DNA from: Planctomycetota bacterium
GTDB lineage: Bacteria; Planctomycetota; Planctomycetia; Planctomycetales; Planctomycetaceae
Length of the DNA: 64,000 nucleotides
Direction: 5' to 3'
NCBI GenBank assembly: GCA_014584345.1
Contig: JACTNB010000019.1
Location: 186,001 to 250,000, forward strand
The notes beneath the pieces are model-generated. The model made no database searches and was not told the DNA's origin. It saw nothing but the letters and a program-made list of their open reading frames with translations. This document shows, in pieces, positions 35,960-47,121 of the stretch. Positions within the stretch are counted from its first letter, which is position 1; each line of letters opens with the position of its first letter. Made by a program: the position numbers and the translations under genes.

Positions 35960-37825
35960 ATGCCACAAATTCGTCTGTCATTCTTGTCGCTGCTGGCCCT
36001 GCTGATCCTCGGTTCCGTGGCCGCGGCCCAAAATTCGAGGCGCCCCGCACGCACCGCCACCACGGAAAAGGCCGCACTCTCCGTTGCAGGTGAAACCAAA
36101 CCCGAGGCGACACCAGGCGAACAGAAACCTCTAAGTACCAAATGGGCCGAGATCAAACTCTCTGGCTCCCTCCCCGAAGGCCCGTCGCTCCCCGGATTGT
36201 TTGGCGAAATCAGCGAATCGCTCAATCGCATCTTCGAACGCCTCGATGCCGCCGTCAACGATCGGGAAATCCAGGGGATTATCCTGAAAATCGAGAATCC
36301 CTCGCTGGGACTGGGCGGAGTACACGAACTTCGCTCGAAAATCCAGGACGTGCGCAAATCGGGGAAACAGGTTTATGGCTTCCTCGAAACCGCCACCACC
36401 TCCGATTATCTGATTGCAGCCGCCTGCGACAAAATCTTCATGCCCGAACCCGGCCTGCTGCTGATGACCGGCCTTCGAGCCGAGGTCAGCTTCTATAAGA
36501 ATCTGCTCGACATGCTCGAAATCCAGGCCGATATCCTCCGCGTCGGCAAGTTCAAATCAGCCGCCGAACCGTACACCCGCACCGAAATGAGCCCCGAGTT
36601 TCGCCAGGAAATCGAGGAAATGCTCGATGATCAGTTCAATCTCATCGTTTCCGCAATCGCCACCGCCCGCGGAATCACCGAACAGCAGGTCAGCGAGGCC
36701 ATCGATAACGGGCCCCTGACTCCCCAACACGCGCTGCGATTGAAACTGATCGACGGGGTCCGCTATGCCGACGAAATCGAAGACATCGTGCTGCAGGATC
36801 AACAGGACTCTGAATTCGTACTCGTCGAGAAGTACGGTCGCAAAAAAGTGGACACCAACTTCGACGGCTTCTCCGGTCTCATCAAAATGATGAACCTGAT
36901 GATGGGAGTCGAACCCGGCCAGAAAAAATCCGAAAAACCGCAAATCGCCGTGATTTACGCGTCCGGCCCCATTATGCCCGGACGCGGCACGAGTGGCCCT
37001 TTCGGAGACGAGATGATTGGTTCGGAATCGATGGTCGAAACCATTCGGGAAGCGGCGAAAAATGATCGCGTCAAGGCCATTGTACTGCGCATCAACAGCC
37101 CAGGGGGGAGTGCCACGGCCAGCGACCTCATCTGGCGGGCACTGGAACAAGTCGATAAGCCGATTGTCGTCAGCATGGGCGACGTGGCAGCTTCGGGTGG
37201 ATATTACATTGCCATGGGGGCCGACTACATCTTCGTCGAACCCGGAACGATCACCGGTTCCATCGGCGTGGTCGGGGGCAAACTGGCCCTGGAAGGGTTG
37301 TTCAAGAAATTGGGCATCACCACTTCGATCATCAGCCGGGGAAAAAACGCTGGCGCGCTTAGCATGACAACCCCCTTCTCCAATTCCGAGCGGGAATCCA
37401 TGCAGAAGATGATGAACGAAATCTACGAGACCTTCACCACGAAGGCGGCTGCCGGTAGAAACATGCCCCTCGAAAAGTTGCTGAATCTGGCGGGGGGACG
37501 GATTTATCTCGGCCCCCGAGCCGTTGAAAACGGTTTGGTGGACGAAATCGGCACACTCGACCAGGCCGTCAATAAGGCAGCGGAACTGGCCGAGATCGAC
37601 GAAGCCAAGGTGGAACGCCTGTTGCTTCCCAAGCCAACCAGCCCGTTTGAACAACTGTTTGGCCCCATCGATACCACGACGAGGCACCAGACGCTGATCG
37701 AGTCTTTCCAAAATGTGCTGCCGGAGGAAATTCTCCAGACCGTGCGGCAAGCCCTGCTCGTGGAAAAACTGACCGCTGCCGATCCGCGACTGTTGATTCT
37801 GCCGTTCCAACTGAAAATGAAGTAA
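35960..37825 (+). CDS. sppA: Signal peptide peptidase SppA, long (67K) type
   Basis: 621 residues with an N-terminal signal/anchor (LSFLSLLALLILGSVAAAQ). It holds two tandem ClpP-like domains. The catalytic lysine is Lys199 in VGKFKSAAEPYTR of the first domain and the serine nucleophile is Ser412 in DVAASGGYYIAMG of the second, the split dyad typical of full-length SppA. LRINSPGGSATASDLIW and ITGSIGVVGGKLALEGLF are also diagnostic. It degrades cleaved signal peptides and possibly other membrane-associated peptides. It complements the signal peptidase I gene at 22812 functionally, though not in one operon. The 5' leader carries two hairpins. Confidence 0.92.
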   Translation: MPQIRLSFLSLLALLILGSVAAAQNSRRPARTATTEKAALSVAGETKPEATPGEQKPLSTKWAEIKLSGSLPEGPSLPGLFGEISESLNRIFERLDAAVNDREIQGIILKIENPSLGLGGVHELRSKIQDVRKSGKQVYGFLETATTSDYLIAAACDKIFMPEPGLLLMTGLRAEVSFYKNLLDMLEIQADILRVGKFKSAAEPYTRTEMSPEFRQEIEEMLDDQFNLIVSAIATARGITEQQVSEAIDNGPLTPQHALRLKLIDGVRYADEIEDIVLQDQQDSEFVLVEKYGRKKVDTNFDGFSGLIKMMNLMMGVEPGQKKSEKPQIAVIYASGPIMPGRGTSGPFGDEMIGSESMVETIREAAKNDRVKAIVLRINSPGGSATASDLIWRALEQVDKPIVVSMGDVAASGGYYIAMGADYIFVEPGTITGSIGVVGGKLALEGLFKKLGITTSIISRGKNAGALSMTTPFSNSERESMQKMMNEIYETFTTKAAAGRNMPLEKLLNLAGGRIYLGPRAVENGLVDEIGTLDQAVNKAAELAEIDEAKVERLLLPKPTSPFEQLFGPIDTTTRHQTLIESFQNVLPEEILQTVRQALLVEKLTAADPRLLILPFQLKMK

Positions 37826-37961
37826 TCGCGTTGTCCGGCCACATGTCCCCCGGTTGTCCAGGAGTGTCATGCGGCCAATTCATCCGCGGTATATCGGGCT
37901 TCCATGAATGACGCCCTATCCGAGTACCCGTTTGCCTCCCCGGTTTTAATCCCAGTGTGAG

Positions 37962-40241
37962 ATGGCTGTCATGACTGCAACAATACGACGCTCCCTGTTC
38001 CTGTGCCTCGGTCTCCTGGTTTGGGGGGTTTCCAGCCGCGCGGCCCAGGCGGAATCCCTGCTGGTCGAAGCCGAGTCCTTCGAGGAGCATGGCGGCTGGG
38101 GACTCGACACCCAATTCATCGAAATCATGGGTTCCCCTTATCTGCTGGCACATGGCATGGGGACGCCCGTTAAGGATGCCCAGACCACCGTTACCTTTCC
38201 CGCGACTGGAACCTACCGGGTCTTTGTGCGCACCAAGGACTGGGTTGCCCGCTGGCAGGCACCGGGCCAACCGGGCCGTTTTCAAGTCCTGATCAACGGA
38301 CAACCCTTGAAAACCACCTTCGGCACTCAGGGAGCCGATTGGTTCTGGCAATCGGGAGGCTCCATTGAAATCACGCAGCCCGAAACCAAAATCGCGTTGC
38401 GGGACCTCACCGGTTTCAACGGACGCTGTGATGCTCTCTGGTTCACCACCGACGCCAACGCCGCCCCTCCCGAGGAATCTAAGATCCTTTCTGCCTGGCG
38501 CAAAACCGAACTGGGCCTGCCTCAGGAACCGATCGAAGAAAACACCTACGATCTGGTCGTGGTCGGGGGAGGGTATTCTGGCTTGGGTGCCGCCATTTCC
38601 GCAGCGCGCATGGGAATCAAGGTCGCCCTGATTCAGAATCGACCCGTGCTCGGGGGGAATGGAAGCTCGGAAATTCGAGTTTGGGCCCAGGGGCTCGTGC
38701 GTCGCGGCGAATATCCTCACATCGGGGAAATTATCGAGGAAATCGCCGATTCCGCCAAGAAATCGCCCGGAACCTATGAAGAATTCGAGGACGAAAAAAA
38801 AGAACGAATTGTCCTGGCGGAACCCAATATCGGGCTCTTTCTGAATCACCATGCCTTCCGGGTCGAAATGGATGGCAAACGGATCAAGGCCGTTTATGCC
38901 TTTGATACCCGCTCCTCGGCAGTCAAACGGTTTTCCGCCCCCCTGTTTGTCGATTGCACAGGGCACGGCACCGTCGGGGCCTTGGCGGAAGCGGACTTCG
39001 AAATTCACGACGGAGTGCTGATGGGCATGAGCAATATGTGGGCCTGGGAGGAAACCGATTCCCCCCAGCAGTTCCCCGATGTTCCCTGGGCCCTTAATCT
39101 GACCATGGCCGATTTCCCCTACCCCCGCGATTTCCACGGCCAATGGTTCTGGGAAAGCGGTTTCCACAAAGATCCCCTCAACGATCTGGAAGCTATTCGG
39201 GACTGGAATTTGCGAGCCGTGTTCGGTGCCTGGAATGCCATGAAAAACAAGGACGGCGCCGATAAACACCGCAATGCCCGCCTCACCTGGCTGGCCTACA
39301 TCGGCGGACCACGCGAATCTCGCCGCCTCATGGGGGATGTGATCCTCACCAAGGACGATATCGTCACCAAACGGCAATTCCCGGATGGCATGGTCCCGAG
39401 CACCTGGTCCATCGATTTGCACTATCCCAAGCGGCAGTTCATGCAGAAGTATCCCGACAACCCGTTCATCAGCGTGGCGGAACACGGCGAAGGCGTCGAT
39501 CGACGGCACGGCTACCCGATCCCCTACCGTTGCTTCTACTCCCGCAATATCCCCAACCTTTTCATGGCTGGCCGGAACATCAGCGTCACTCACGAAGCTC
39601 TCGGGACGACCCGCGTGATGAAAACCTGCGGCATGATGGGAGAAGTCGTCGGCAAGGCGGCTTCTCTGTGTGTCAAATTCGGTTGCGAACCTCGCGATAT
39701 TTATGCCTCGTACCTCGACCACCTCAAGGAACTGGTCCGCCTGCCAGGCGTCACCCGCCGAGATCATGTCGATGGAGAGTTTTACATTCGCCCAGGAGAA
39801 ACACCCCCACCGGCTGTCGCGTCTGAATATGTCGCCGCCGCCACCCTGAAGGGGATTGTCATCGACGATCGACAGGCGGAAAAAACGGGCAACTGGACCG
39901 AAGGGGCCGGGCTGAAACCACTCATCGAGGATAATTACCTGTACGGCCAGGGAGGGACTGTTGTCTTCCGCTTCACCGTCCCGAAATCGGGTGTCCATGA
40001 AGTCCGCTTTGCCACGGGCGCCCACGAAAACCGCACCGCCAGCCTCCCCATTCACATCGAGCATGCGGAAGGAAAGGCAACGGTCGAAATCAATCAGCAG
40101 AAAAAAGGTGAAATCCCCCCCTGTTTTATTTCACTGGGCAGTTATCCCTTTGCCGCCGGTCAAAATTATTCCGTCACGGTAGATGCCACGCGCATCAAGG
40201 GAAACGCCCACGTGGACGCCCTCTGGCTGGTCGTACCGTAA
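37962..40241 (+). CDS. Exported FAD-dependent oxidoreductase with flanking beta-sandwich modules
   Basis: 759 residues. Signal peptide at residues about 8-30. Residues 32-165 form a carbohydrate-binding-like or golvesin-like module (LLVEAESFEEHGGWGLD, GTYRVFVRTKDWVA). The core begins YDLVVVGGGYSGLGAAISAARMG (FAD-binding fold, about residue 192) and contains GGNGSSEIRVW and FMAGRNISVTHEALGTTRVM, as in the FAD-dependent oxidoreductase family abundant in planctomycetes. The last 130 residues look like a second golvesin-type domain (GGTVVFRFTVPKSGVHEVRF). The substrate is probably a glycan or glycoside-derived compound; this is inferred from the modules. ATG 37971 is an alternative start. Confidence 0.82.
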   Translation: MAVMTATIRRSLFLCLGLLVWGVSSRAAQAESLLVEAESFEEHGGWGLDTQFIEIMGSPYLLAHGMGTPVKDAQTTVTFPATGTYRVFVRTKDWVARWQAPGQPGRFQVLINGQPLKTTFGTQGADWFWQSGGSIEITQPETKIALRDLTGFNGRCDALWFTTDANAAPPEESKILSAWRKTELGLPQEPIEENTYDLVVVGGGYSGLGAAISAARMGIKVALIQNRPVLGGNGSSEIRVWAQGLVRRGEYPHIGEIIEEIADSAKKSPGTYEEFEDEKKERIVLAEPNIGLFLNHHAFRVEMDGKRIKAVYAFDTRSSAVKRFSAPLFVDCTGHGTVGALAEADFEIHDGVLMGMSNMWAWEETDSPQQFPDVPWALNLTMADFPYPRDFHGQWFWESGFHKDPLNDLEAIRDWNLRAVFGAWNAMKNKDGADKHRNARLTWLAYIGGPRESRRLMGDVILTKDDIVTKRQFPDGMVPSTWSIDLHYPKRQFMQKYPDNPFISVAEHGEGVDRRHGYPIPYRCFYSRNIPNLFMAGRNISVTHEALGTTRVMKTCGMMGEVVGKAASLCVKFGCEPRDIYASYLDHLKELVRLPGVTRRDHVDGEFYIRPGETPPPAVASEYVAAATLKGIVIDDRQAEKTGNWTEGAGLKPLIEDNYLYGQGGTVVFRFTVPKSGVHEVRFATGAHENRTASLPIHIEHAEGKATVEINQQKKGEIPPCFISLGSYPFAAGQNYSVTVDATRIKGNAHVDALWLVVP

Positions 40242-40310
40242 TGCCCGTACCGGCTCCTCCCGAAATCGAAGTGCGCGGACTGCCGCGACTCGCCTGAAAG
40301 GATTGTTCCG

Positions 40311-41975
<1,665 letters not shown>

Positions 41976-42039
41976 ATGGTCGGGCGTTGTGGGAGGATTC
42001 GGCAAAGCCCCGCACCAGTGGAAATCGAAAGGCTGTCAT

Positions 42040-42468
42040 ATGAAAACCCTCGAGACGCTGTTGAATTCGCTCGGACTGTTCATTCTGCGCGTCGGTTTCG
42101 GCGGTCTGATGCTGTTCGGCCACGGTTGGGACAAGCTGAGGGGCTTCTCCAGTCTTTCTCGCACCTTTCCCGACCCGCTCGGTATCGGCAGCAGTTACAG
42201 TTTGATGCTTGCGGTGGGGGCGGAATTCGGCTGTTCCCTGCTGCTGATTCTGGGGATTTTCACCCGGCTTGCCAGCATTCCGCTGGCCATCACCATGCTG
42301 GTCGCCTATTTCGGCGTACATGCCAATGACACCTTCGACGTCAAGGAGAAGGCAGGGTTGTACCTGATTGCCTTTGTCGCGCTCATCTTCGCGGGAGGTG
42401 GCAACTTTACACTCGAAAGCCTGTTCTGGCGGCTCCTGCGGCGTAATAAGAAAACCCCCGCGGCGTAA
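42040..42468 (+). CDS. DoxX family membrane protein
   Basis: 142 residues from ATG 42040; an upstream GTG (41989) is less likely. Four membrane helices with the DoxX features LFILRVGFGGLMLFGHGWDKL, LMLAVGAEFGCSLLLILGIFTRLAS and KEKAGLYLIAFVALIFAGGG. DoxX-like proteins are linked to thiol redox stress and to quinone-associated membrane complexes. It follows the thioredoxin-NHL gene by 64 bases on the same strand, so a shared redox role is plausible. It converges with the PSD1 gene, 15 bases between stops. Confidence 0.82.
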   Translation: MKTLETLLNSLGLFILRVGFGGLMLFGHGWDKLRGFSSLSRTFPDPLGIGSSYSLMLAVGAEFGCSLLLILGIFTRLASIPLAITMLVAYFGVHANDTFDVKEKAGLYLIAFVALIFAGGGNFTLESLFWRLLRRNKKTPAA

Positions 42469-42483
42469 GGCCTGCACGCGGCT

Positions 42484-45400
42484 TCAATCCACGTACAGAA
42501 ATTCGTTGCTGTTCAGCAGCATGTGGGCAATATCGCTAATCGGTTCCTGCAGCGGATGCCCCCCCGTAGCCCTGTTGAGCATCAAATGATTTCCCCAAGG
42601 AGAGGAATCCTTCAGTGGACCGGGCCGCGGTTCAAAATGCCAGTCCGCCACCGTTTTCTCGCCCACCGCTTCTCGATGGAAGGACAACTCCTCTTCACTC
42701 AGCCGGGCGGAGGAAATTCGAATGGCGTCCAGCAGGCCATCCCAGCTTTGCGGGCCGTTGAAATCACGCCCACCAATCACCAGACGCGTACCCGGATCGA
42801 CAATTCCTCGCACCACCCGATGAACCGCGGTGGAAGATTCCAGCGGATCATTGGTCGCCAGATTCTTCACGTAAAACGTAATCCCCGTTTCCCCTTCATC
42901 GTTCAGCGAGACCGTGACCGCCACGTAATAGGGATTATTCAACGCCAGGTGGATATTCGAGGGAATCACTTCGTATTCGACTTTTCCCGCTGCCGTTTCC
43001 CCGATCAGTTGCAATATCAGATTCCCGGGACGATAGCGAGATTTTTCGGATGTCACCCCCAGCGACCACCCCGGCGAATTCTGATTGTTATTCCATTGCG
43101 AAATAATCGTCCGGACGCTGGACGTGGGATACATCGATCGCAGATACACCACCGCCTCAAGGCTGAAATCCGAATCCCCCTTCAGCATCCCGGAGGAACC
43201 TGCCGGACGCGCCGCCTCGGGCTTATCGCTTAGATCCAGCGCGAATCCCGATCGTTGAGGCATCTCGGCAAACCCCAACTGGGCCGCCGGATCCTCCTCG
43301 GAGGCCTGGGTTTGCCGATACAGCGACTCCCGAATGTACTGCTCTGCTCGACGAATTTCCTCCGGTCCGGGCGGACGGCGCACGGTCCGCCAGTAAAGTT
43401 CTTCAATCAGCGAGGGCCACGCGGCTTCCGGTTGTTCGGAAGCTGTCTCCCGCAACACATTCCGCGCCAGCAGGTTCGCCCGCTGCAACATCCAGTTGCC
43501 GTTAATCAGCAACAAGGCCTGCGTCGAGGTTGTGGTGGAGTTGCGTTCGGAAGTGCTCGACGTTCCTCGTGGCGCGTCGAACGCCGTGAAAAAGGGATGC
43601 TGATTGTTCCGGACCACTTTCGTATAGATCGAACGCCGCGGTTCCTCCGGCACCACGCTGGGGCCTCCAGCCTTCACATTCAACTCCCCTGTCGAGGACA
43701 GAATGGAATCCCGAATCTGGTCGGCGTTCAATCGATGGCTCCGCATCCGCCACAGCAACCGGTTGTGGGGATCGACGAGCAGCGCCCGTTGATCAAGCTG
43801 TGTCTCGCCCGCCAATCGGCTGGTTTGACGATACGTGGCCGACAACAGAATCTGGCGATGCATCTGCTTCAGACTCCAGCCCGTGTCGATAAACCGCAGC
43901 GCCAGCCAGTCCAGCAATTCCGGATGCGAGGGAGGCTCGCCGAGCGTCCCAAAATCACTCGCCGACGACACCAGACCGACGCCAAAATGCTGCTGCCAGA
44001 TCCGATTGACCATGACACGCGCGGTCAACGGGTGATCGGGCCGCGTCAGCCAGTTTGCCAACGCCAGGCGCCGGCCAGTACTCGATTGACCCGCGGGAGG
44101 AACGATCGCGGGTGGCGCCTGCCCCAGCACCGTGAGAAATCGGGGCGCAATCTCGCGCGTTTCACGGCGGGTAGACAGGACCGTGACCGGCGCCAGGTTC
44201 CCCACGTCTCGAATCGTCGGCCCTTGAGGCAACGGAGCAGGCTTCAGCGCGTTGAATTTGTCCAGCTCCAGTTGCAGGTCTTCCCAAAGCGTGAGGACCT
44301 CCCCCTTCAAACGCGATTTCACGGCCGACTGGCTGCCATTCACCTGACGTTCCGCCAGCGATGCCAACTGATGCTCCAGCGGACTGCGCTCCTCGACTGG
44401 CTTGCGGATCATCTCCTGAATATCCGGCGGAAATCGGTTGATCGAACTCTCGGCCAGGGCGCGGTAATGCGGGGCTTCAATCTCGTCGATCCGGGCACGC
44501 AGCGCACGCGTCGCTTCCTCCCAGCGGGCCAACTGTTGTTCATATTCCGCAATCTGAGCAGGCGTCGCCAACGGAGCTTTGTCTTCCCAGAACACCGGGG
44601 CAAAAAACGCCTGCAAGGCAAAATAATCTTCCTGCAATATCGGATCGAACTTATGGTTGTGGCAGCGGGCACAGCCCATTCCCAATCCCAGAAAAACATC
44701 GCTCGCCACGTCCGTCATTTCATTAACGATATCCTGCCAGTGCGTGCGAACGTCCCGCTGGTTGTACTCGTACACTCCGTGACGCAAAAACCCCGTGGCG
44801 ACCAGTGTCCGAGGATCTCCGGGGGGGAGTTCGTCTCCCGCCAGTTGTTCCGTCAGAAATTGATCGTATGGCATGTCGCTGTTGAATGCCTCGATCACGT
44901 AATCGCGGTATCGCCAGGCTTGGGGACGGTAGGCATCCTGGCGATATCCATCGGATTCCGCGTAACGCACCAGATCCAGCCAATGCCGCGCCATGTGCTC
45001 CCCATACCCGGGACTGGCAAGTAACGCATCGACCAGCTTTTCGTACGCGCTCGGCGAATCGTCCGCCAGAAAGGCCCGCACCTGTGCCGGCGTGGGGGGC
45101 AGACCAATCACATCCAGATACACCCGGCGGACAAGTTCCAGCTTGTCGGCAGGTCGCGCCGGCGCAAGCTGCTCCTGTTCCAACCGGGCCAGGATGAAAT
45201 GATCGATCTGCTGCCTTGGCCAGGAGGTCAACCGCACCGTGGGAAATTCCGGCTCGCGCGGAGGCTGAAACGCCCAGTAGTTGCGGTCCTCCTCCGTGAT
45301 CAGCTCGCGATGAGCCAGCGAAGTCAGTTGATCGGGACGATCATCGGGCCAAGGTGCCCCCTGTTTGATCCATGTTTCCAGCAGTGTGATTTGATCGGCG

Positions 45401-45726
45401 GGCAGCGGCCCCTCGGGAGGCATTTCAAACGATTCATAACGCACCGCCTCCATCAGCAGACTTTCCTCGGGATGCCCCGGCACAATCGCCGGGCCAGATT
45501 CCCCTCCCTGCCCCAGGGCGCTCGTTTTCAGGTCCAGGCGGAGACCTCCACTCTGTTTTTCCGCTCCATGGCAGGCGAGACAGTGTTCGACCAGCAGCGG
45601 GCGAATTTTGCTTTCGAAGAACTTGACTTGTTCTGGCGACACCTCGGCCGCCGGCGGATTCTCCGCTTGGGCAACCGCGGCGAGACACAAACAAACCAGC
45701 ACGGGCAGGATTTTCGGGAAAGCCAT
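42484..45726 (-). CDS. PSD1 and DUF1549/DUF1553-containing protein with LamG-like C-terminal domain
   Basis: About 1080 residues from ATG 45726, with a signal peptide (ILPVLVCLCLAAVAQA). The planctomycete cytochrome C-like PSD1 domain carries HCLACHG (Cys49, Cys52, His53), a c-type haem motif. DUF1549 follows (FILARLEQEQLAPARPADK, RRVYLDVIGLPPTPAQVRAF, MARHWLDLVRYAESDGY), then DUF1553 (TRPDHPLTARVMVNRIWQQHFG, MHRQILLSATYRQTSR). From about residue 870 a concanavalin/LamG-like module is present (DFSLEAVVYLRSMYPTSSVRT). In most planctomycete loci a DUF1501 gene sits next to such a gene; none does here. These proteins are thought to act in extracytoplasmic glycan or redox processes. Confidence 0.93.
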   Translation of the reverse strand: MAFPKILPVLVCLCLAAVAQAENPPAAEVSPEQVKFFESKIRPLLVEHCLACHGAEKQSGGLRLDLKTSALGQGGESGPAIVPGHPEESLLMEAVRYESFEMPPEGPLPADQITLLETWIKQGAPWPDDRPDQLTSLAHRELITEEDRNYWAFQPPREPEFPTVRLTSWPRQQIDHFILARLEQEQLAPARPADKLELVRRVYLDVIGLPPTPAQVRAFLADDSPSAYEKLVDALLASPGYGEHMARHWLDLVRYAESDGYRQDAYRPQAWRYRDYVIEAFNSDMPYDQFLTEQLAGDELPPGDPRTLVATGFLRHGVYEYNQRDVRTHWQDIVNEMTDVASDVFLGLGMGCARCHNHKFDPILQEDYFALQAFFAPVFWEDKAPLATPAQIAEYEQQLARWEEATRALRARIDEIEAPHYRALAESSINRFPPDIQEMIRKPVEERSPLEHQLASLAERQVNGSQSAVKSRLKGEVLTLWEDLQLELDKFNALKPAPLPQGPTIRDVGNLAPVTVLSTRRETREIAPRFLTVLGQAPPAIVPPAGQSSTGRRLALANWLTRPDHPLTARVMVNRIWQQHFGVGLVSSASDFGTLGEPPSHPELLDWLALRFIDTGWSLKQMHRQILLSATYRQTSRLAGETQLDQRALLVDPHNRLLWRMRSHRLNADQIRDSILSSTGELNVKAGGPSVVPEEPRRSIYTKVVRNNQHPFFTAFDAPRGTSSTSERNSTTTSTQALLLINGNWMLQRANLLARNVLRETASEQPEAAWPSLIEELYWRTVRRPPGPEEIRRAEQYIRESLYRQTQASEEDPAAQLGFAEMPQRSGFALDLSDKPEAARPAGSSGMLKGDSDFSLEAVVYLRSMYPTSSVRTIISQWNNNQNSPGWSLGVTSEKSRYRPGNLILQLIGETAAGKVEYEVIPSNIHLALNNPYYVAVTVSLNDEGETGITFYVKNLATNDPLESSTAVHRVVRGIVDPGTRLVIGGRDFNGPQSWDGLLDAIRISSARLSEEELSFHREAVGEKTVADWHFEPRPGPLKDSSPWGNHLMLNRATGGHPLQEPISDIAHMLLNSNEFLYVD

Positions 45727-45921
45727 GGAAACCTCGGAAGGATTGATTCCGTTCACCACGGGACGTTCCCGTCGGCGTGAACTCGTTTTTCGGGCTTAAG
45801 GCCGTAGATCCACAGCCTGATCGCGGAACACGGACCGGCAGGAGCCGCACCCGACGACTATTTTCCAGTCACTGATTACCACACCTGCACACAACAACCG
45901 GGTGAAAAACAGAACTCAGTT

Positions 45922-47031
45922 TCAGTTGTTGAGATACTTGGGGTGACAATCGTTGCAGCTTTTGTTCATCAGATCCAGACCCGTACGGAAATCGTCGAAG
46001 TTGTCCTCGCGGGCGCCGTTTGCCATCTTCAGGCCCGCCTCCAGCAACTCCACACAATATTCCTGGTACTCCGCTTCATCGGCAAATACGTAATCCTCTT
46101 GTTTGATCACCTTCCCGATAATCGCCAGCACAACAGAGCGGGATATAATCTCGTCCTTCTTGCTTTTCATTTCCGCTTCCGAGCTGATCGTGGTGGTAAG
46201 CCAGTCCGCATTGACCTTCACCTGTTTCATTAGCAGGTTCCGTTCCGCCACGTCGCTGAATACCGTCACGTCATCGCTGTCCGGCAAATCCGCGGGAGAC
46301 CCGCCATTCAGAATTTCAACAATGTTCAGAAACGGCTTCTCCGCCGACTCGAACGCGGGACGCCCACGCGATTCCGCCGCACTCGCGATAACGGCCGACA
46401 TATCGCGAACGTATTTCGCCTTATCCTTCCAGGTAAAGTTCTCGTCGTATTGAGTGACTACTCCCGCCAGTGCCGCCAGCACGGAGGCATCCGCCTGAAT
46501 CGTCAGCAGTTCGCGATTGTAATTCCCCACCGAATTCAGATTGTTGCTCAACGAATTGCGAATTCTGTTCACTTCGTCCTGCAGCAATTCCTTGCTTACA
46601 ACATCACCCCAATTCGACCCGCCTCCCGAGGAGGCTGGTTTCGGCTGGGATGTCGATTCCGCTACCGAAGTTTGCGCGGGGGGCGTGGACATGGCGACCC
46701 CGGGTGTGGTTGGCGATTGCGGCGGTCCGCCTTGATTCTCGGCCGCAACCATCAGAGGCTGATCGAAAAACACATCGTACGGGATGCCATCCACGTATTT
46801 TCGATTTGCCCCGCCCCCCTGCGGATTGTCCTGTCGGGGCACACTGGGAGCCGCTCCCTGGTTGCTGGGAGCCGCGGGCACGGGCGCCGCCGGAGCCGGA
46901 GTCGTATTCTCCCCTTCTGTCGCAGGTGATTTCGGCCCACAACCAAAAACGAGACAGACCAGCACCAGTCCCCCTAGCGAGGGGATAATCCCGCGCATGC
47001 CTGGCACACTGAAACCGACAAAACCCTTCAT
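45922..47031 (-). CDS. Lipoprotein with C-terminal CxxCH haem-binding motif, unknown function
   Basis: 369 residues from ATG 47031, upstream GGA-rich site. The N-terminus is a lipoprotein signal with lipobox LVFGC (Cys31), followed by a Pro/Ala/Thr/Gln-rich linker of about 115 residues (PAPAAPVPAAPSNQGAAP). The folded part is mostly helical and ends CNDCHPKYLNN (Cys359, Cys362, His363), the way a cytochrome c-prime or four-helix c-type cytochrome ends. It may be a membrane-tethered electron carrier or haem sensor. It lies between the PSD1 gene, which also carries a haem motif, and a Gfo/Idh/MocA gene, all on one strand. Confidence 0.7.
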   Translation of the reverse strand: MKGFVGFSVPGMRGIIPSLGGLVLVCLVFGCGPKSPATEGENTTPAPAAPVPAAPSNQGAAPSVPRQDNPQGGGANRKYVDGIPYDVFFDQPLMVAAENQGGPPQSPTTPGVAMSTPPAQTSVAESTSQPKPASSGGGSNWGDVVSKELLQDEVNRIRNSLSNNLNSVGNYNRELLTIQADASVLAALAGVVTQYDENFTWKDKAKYVRDMSAVIASAAESRGRPAFESAEKPFLNIVEILNGGSPADLPDSDDVTVFSDVAERNLLMKQVKVNADWLTTTISSEAEMKSKKDEIISRSVVLAIIGKVIKQEDYVFADEAEYQEYCVELLEAGLKMANGAREDNFDDFRTGLDLMNKSCNDCHPKYLNN

Positions 47032-47121
47032 GCTGTCTTCCAAACCTTTCAATAGCCTTCGATCCCGGAACTGCCTGGACTGCAGATACGATTGTATGCC
47101 ACCCCGCAACGCAATTGAAGC

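Noticed and set aside
37569..40064. 831-codon open frame antisense to sppA and the FAD oxidoreductase
   Set aside because: It spans two well-supported genes and their gap on the other strand, which is typical of antisense frames at this base composition.
43255..45024. 589-codon open frame antisense to the PSD1 gene
   Set aside because: Low-complexity Arg/Gln/His-rich shadow of a strong coding region.
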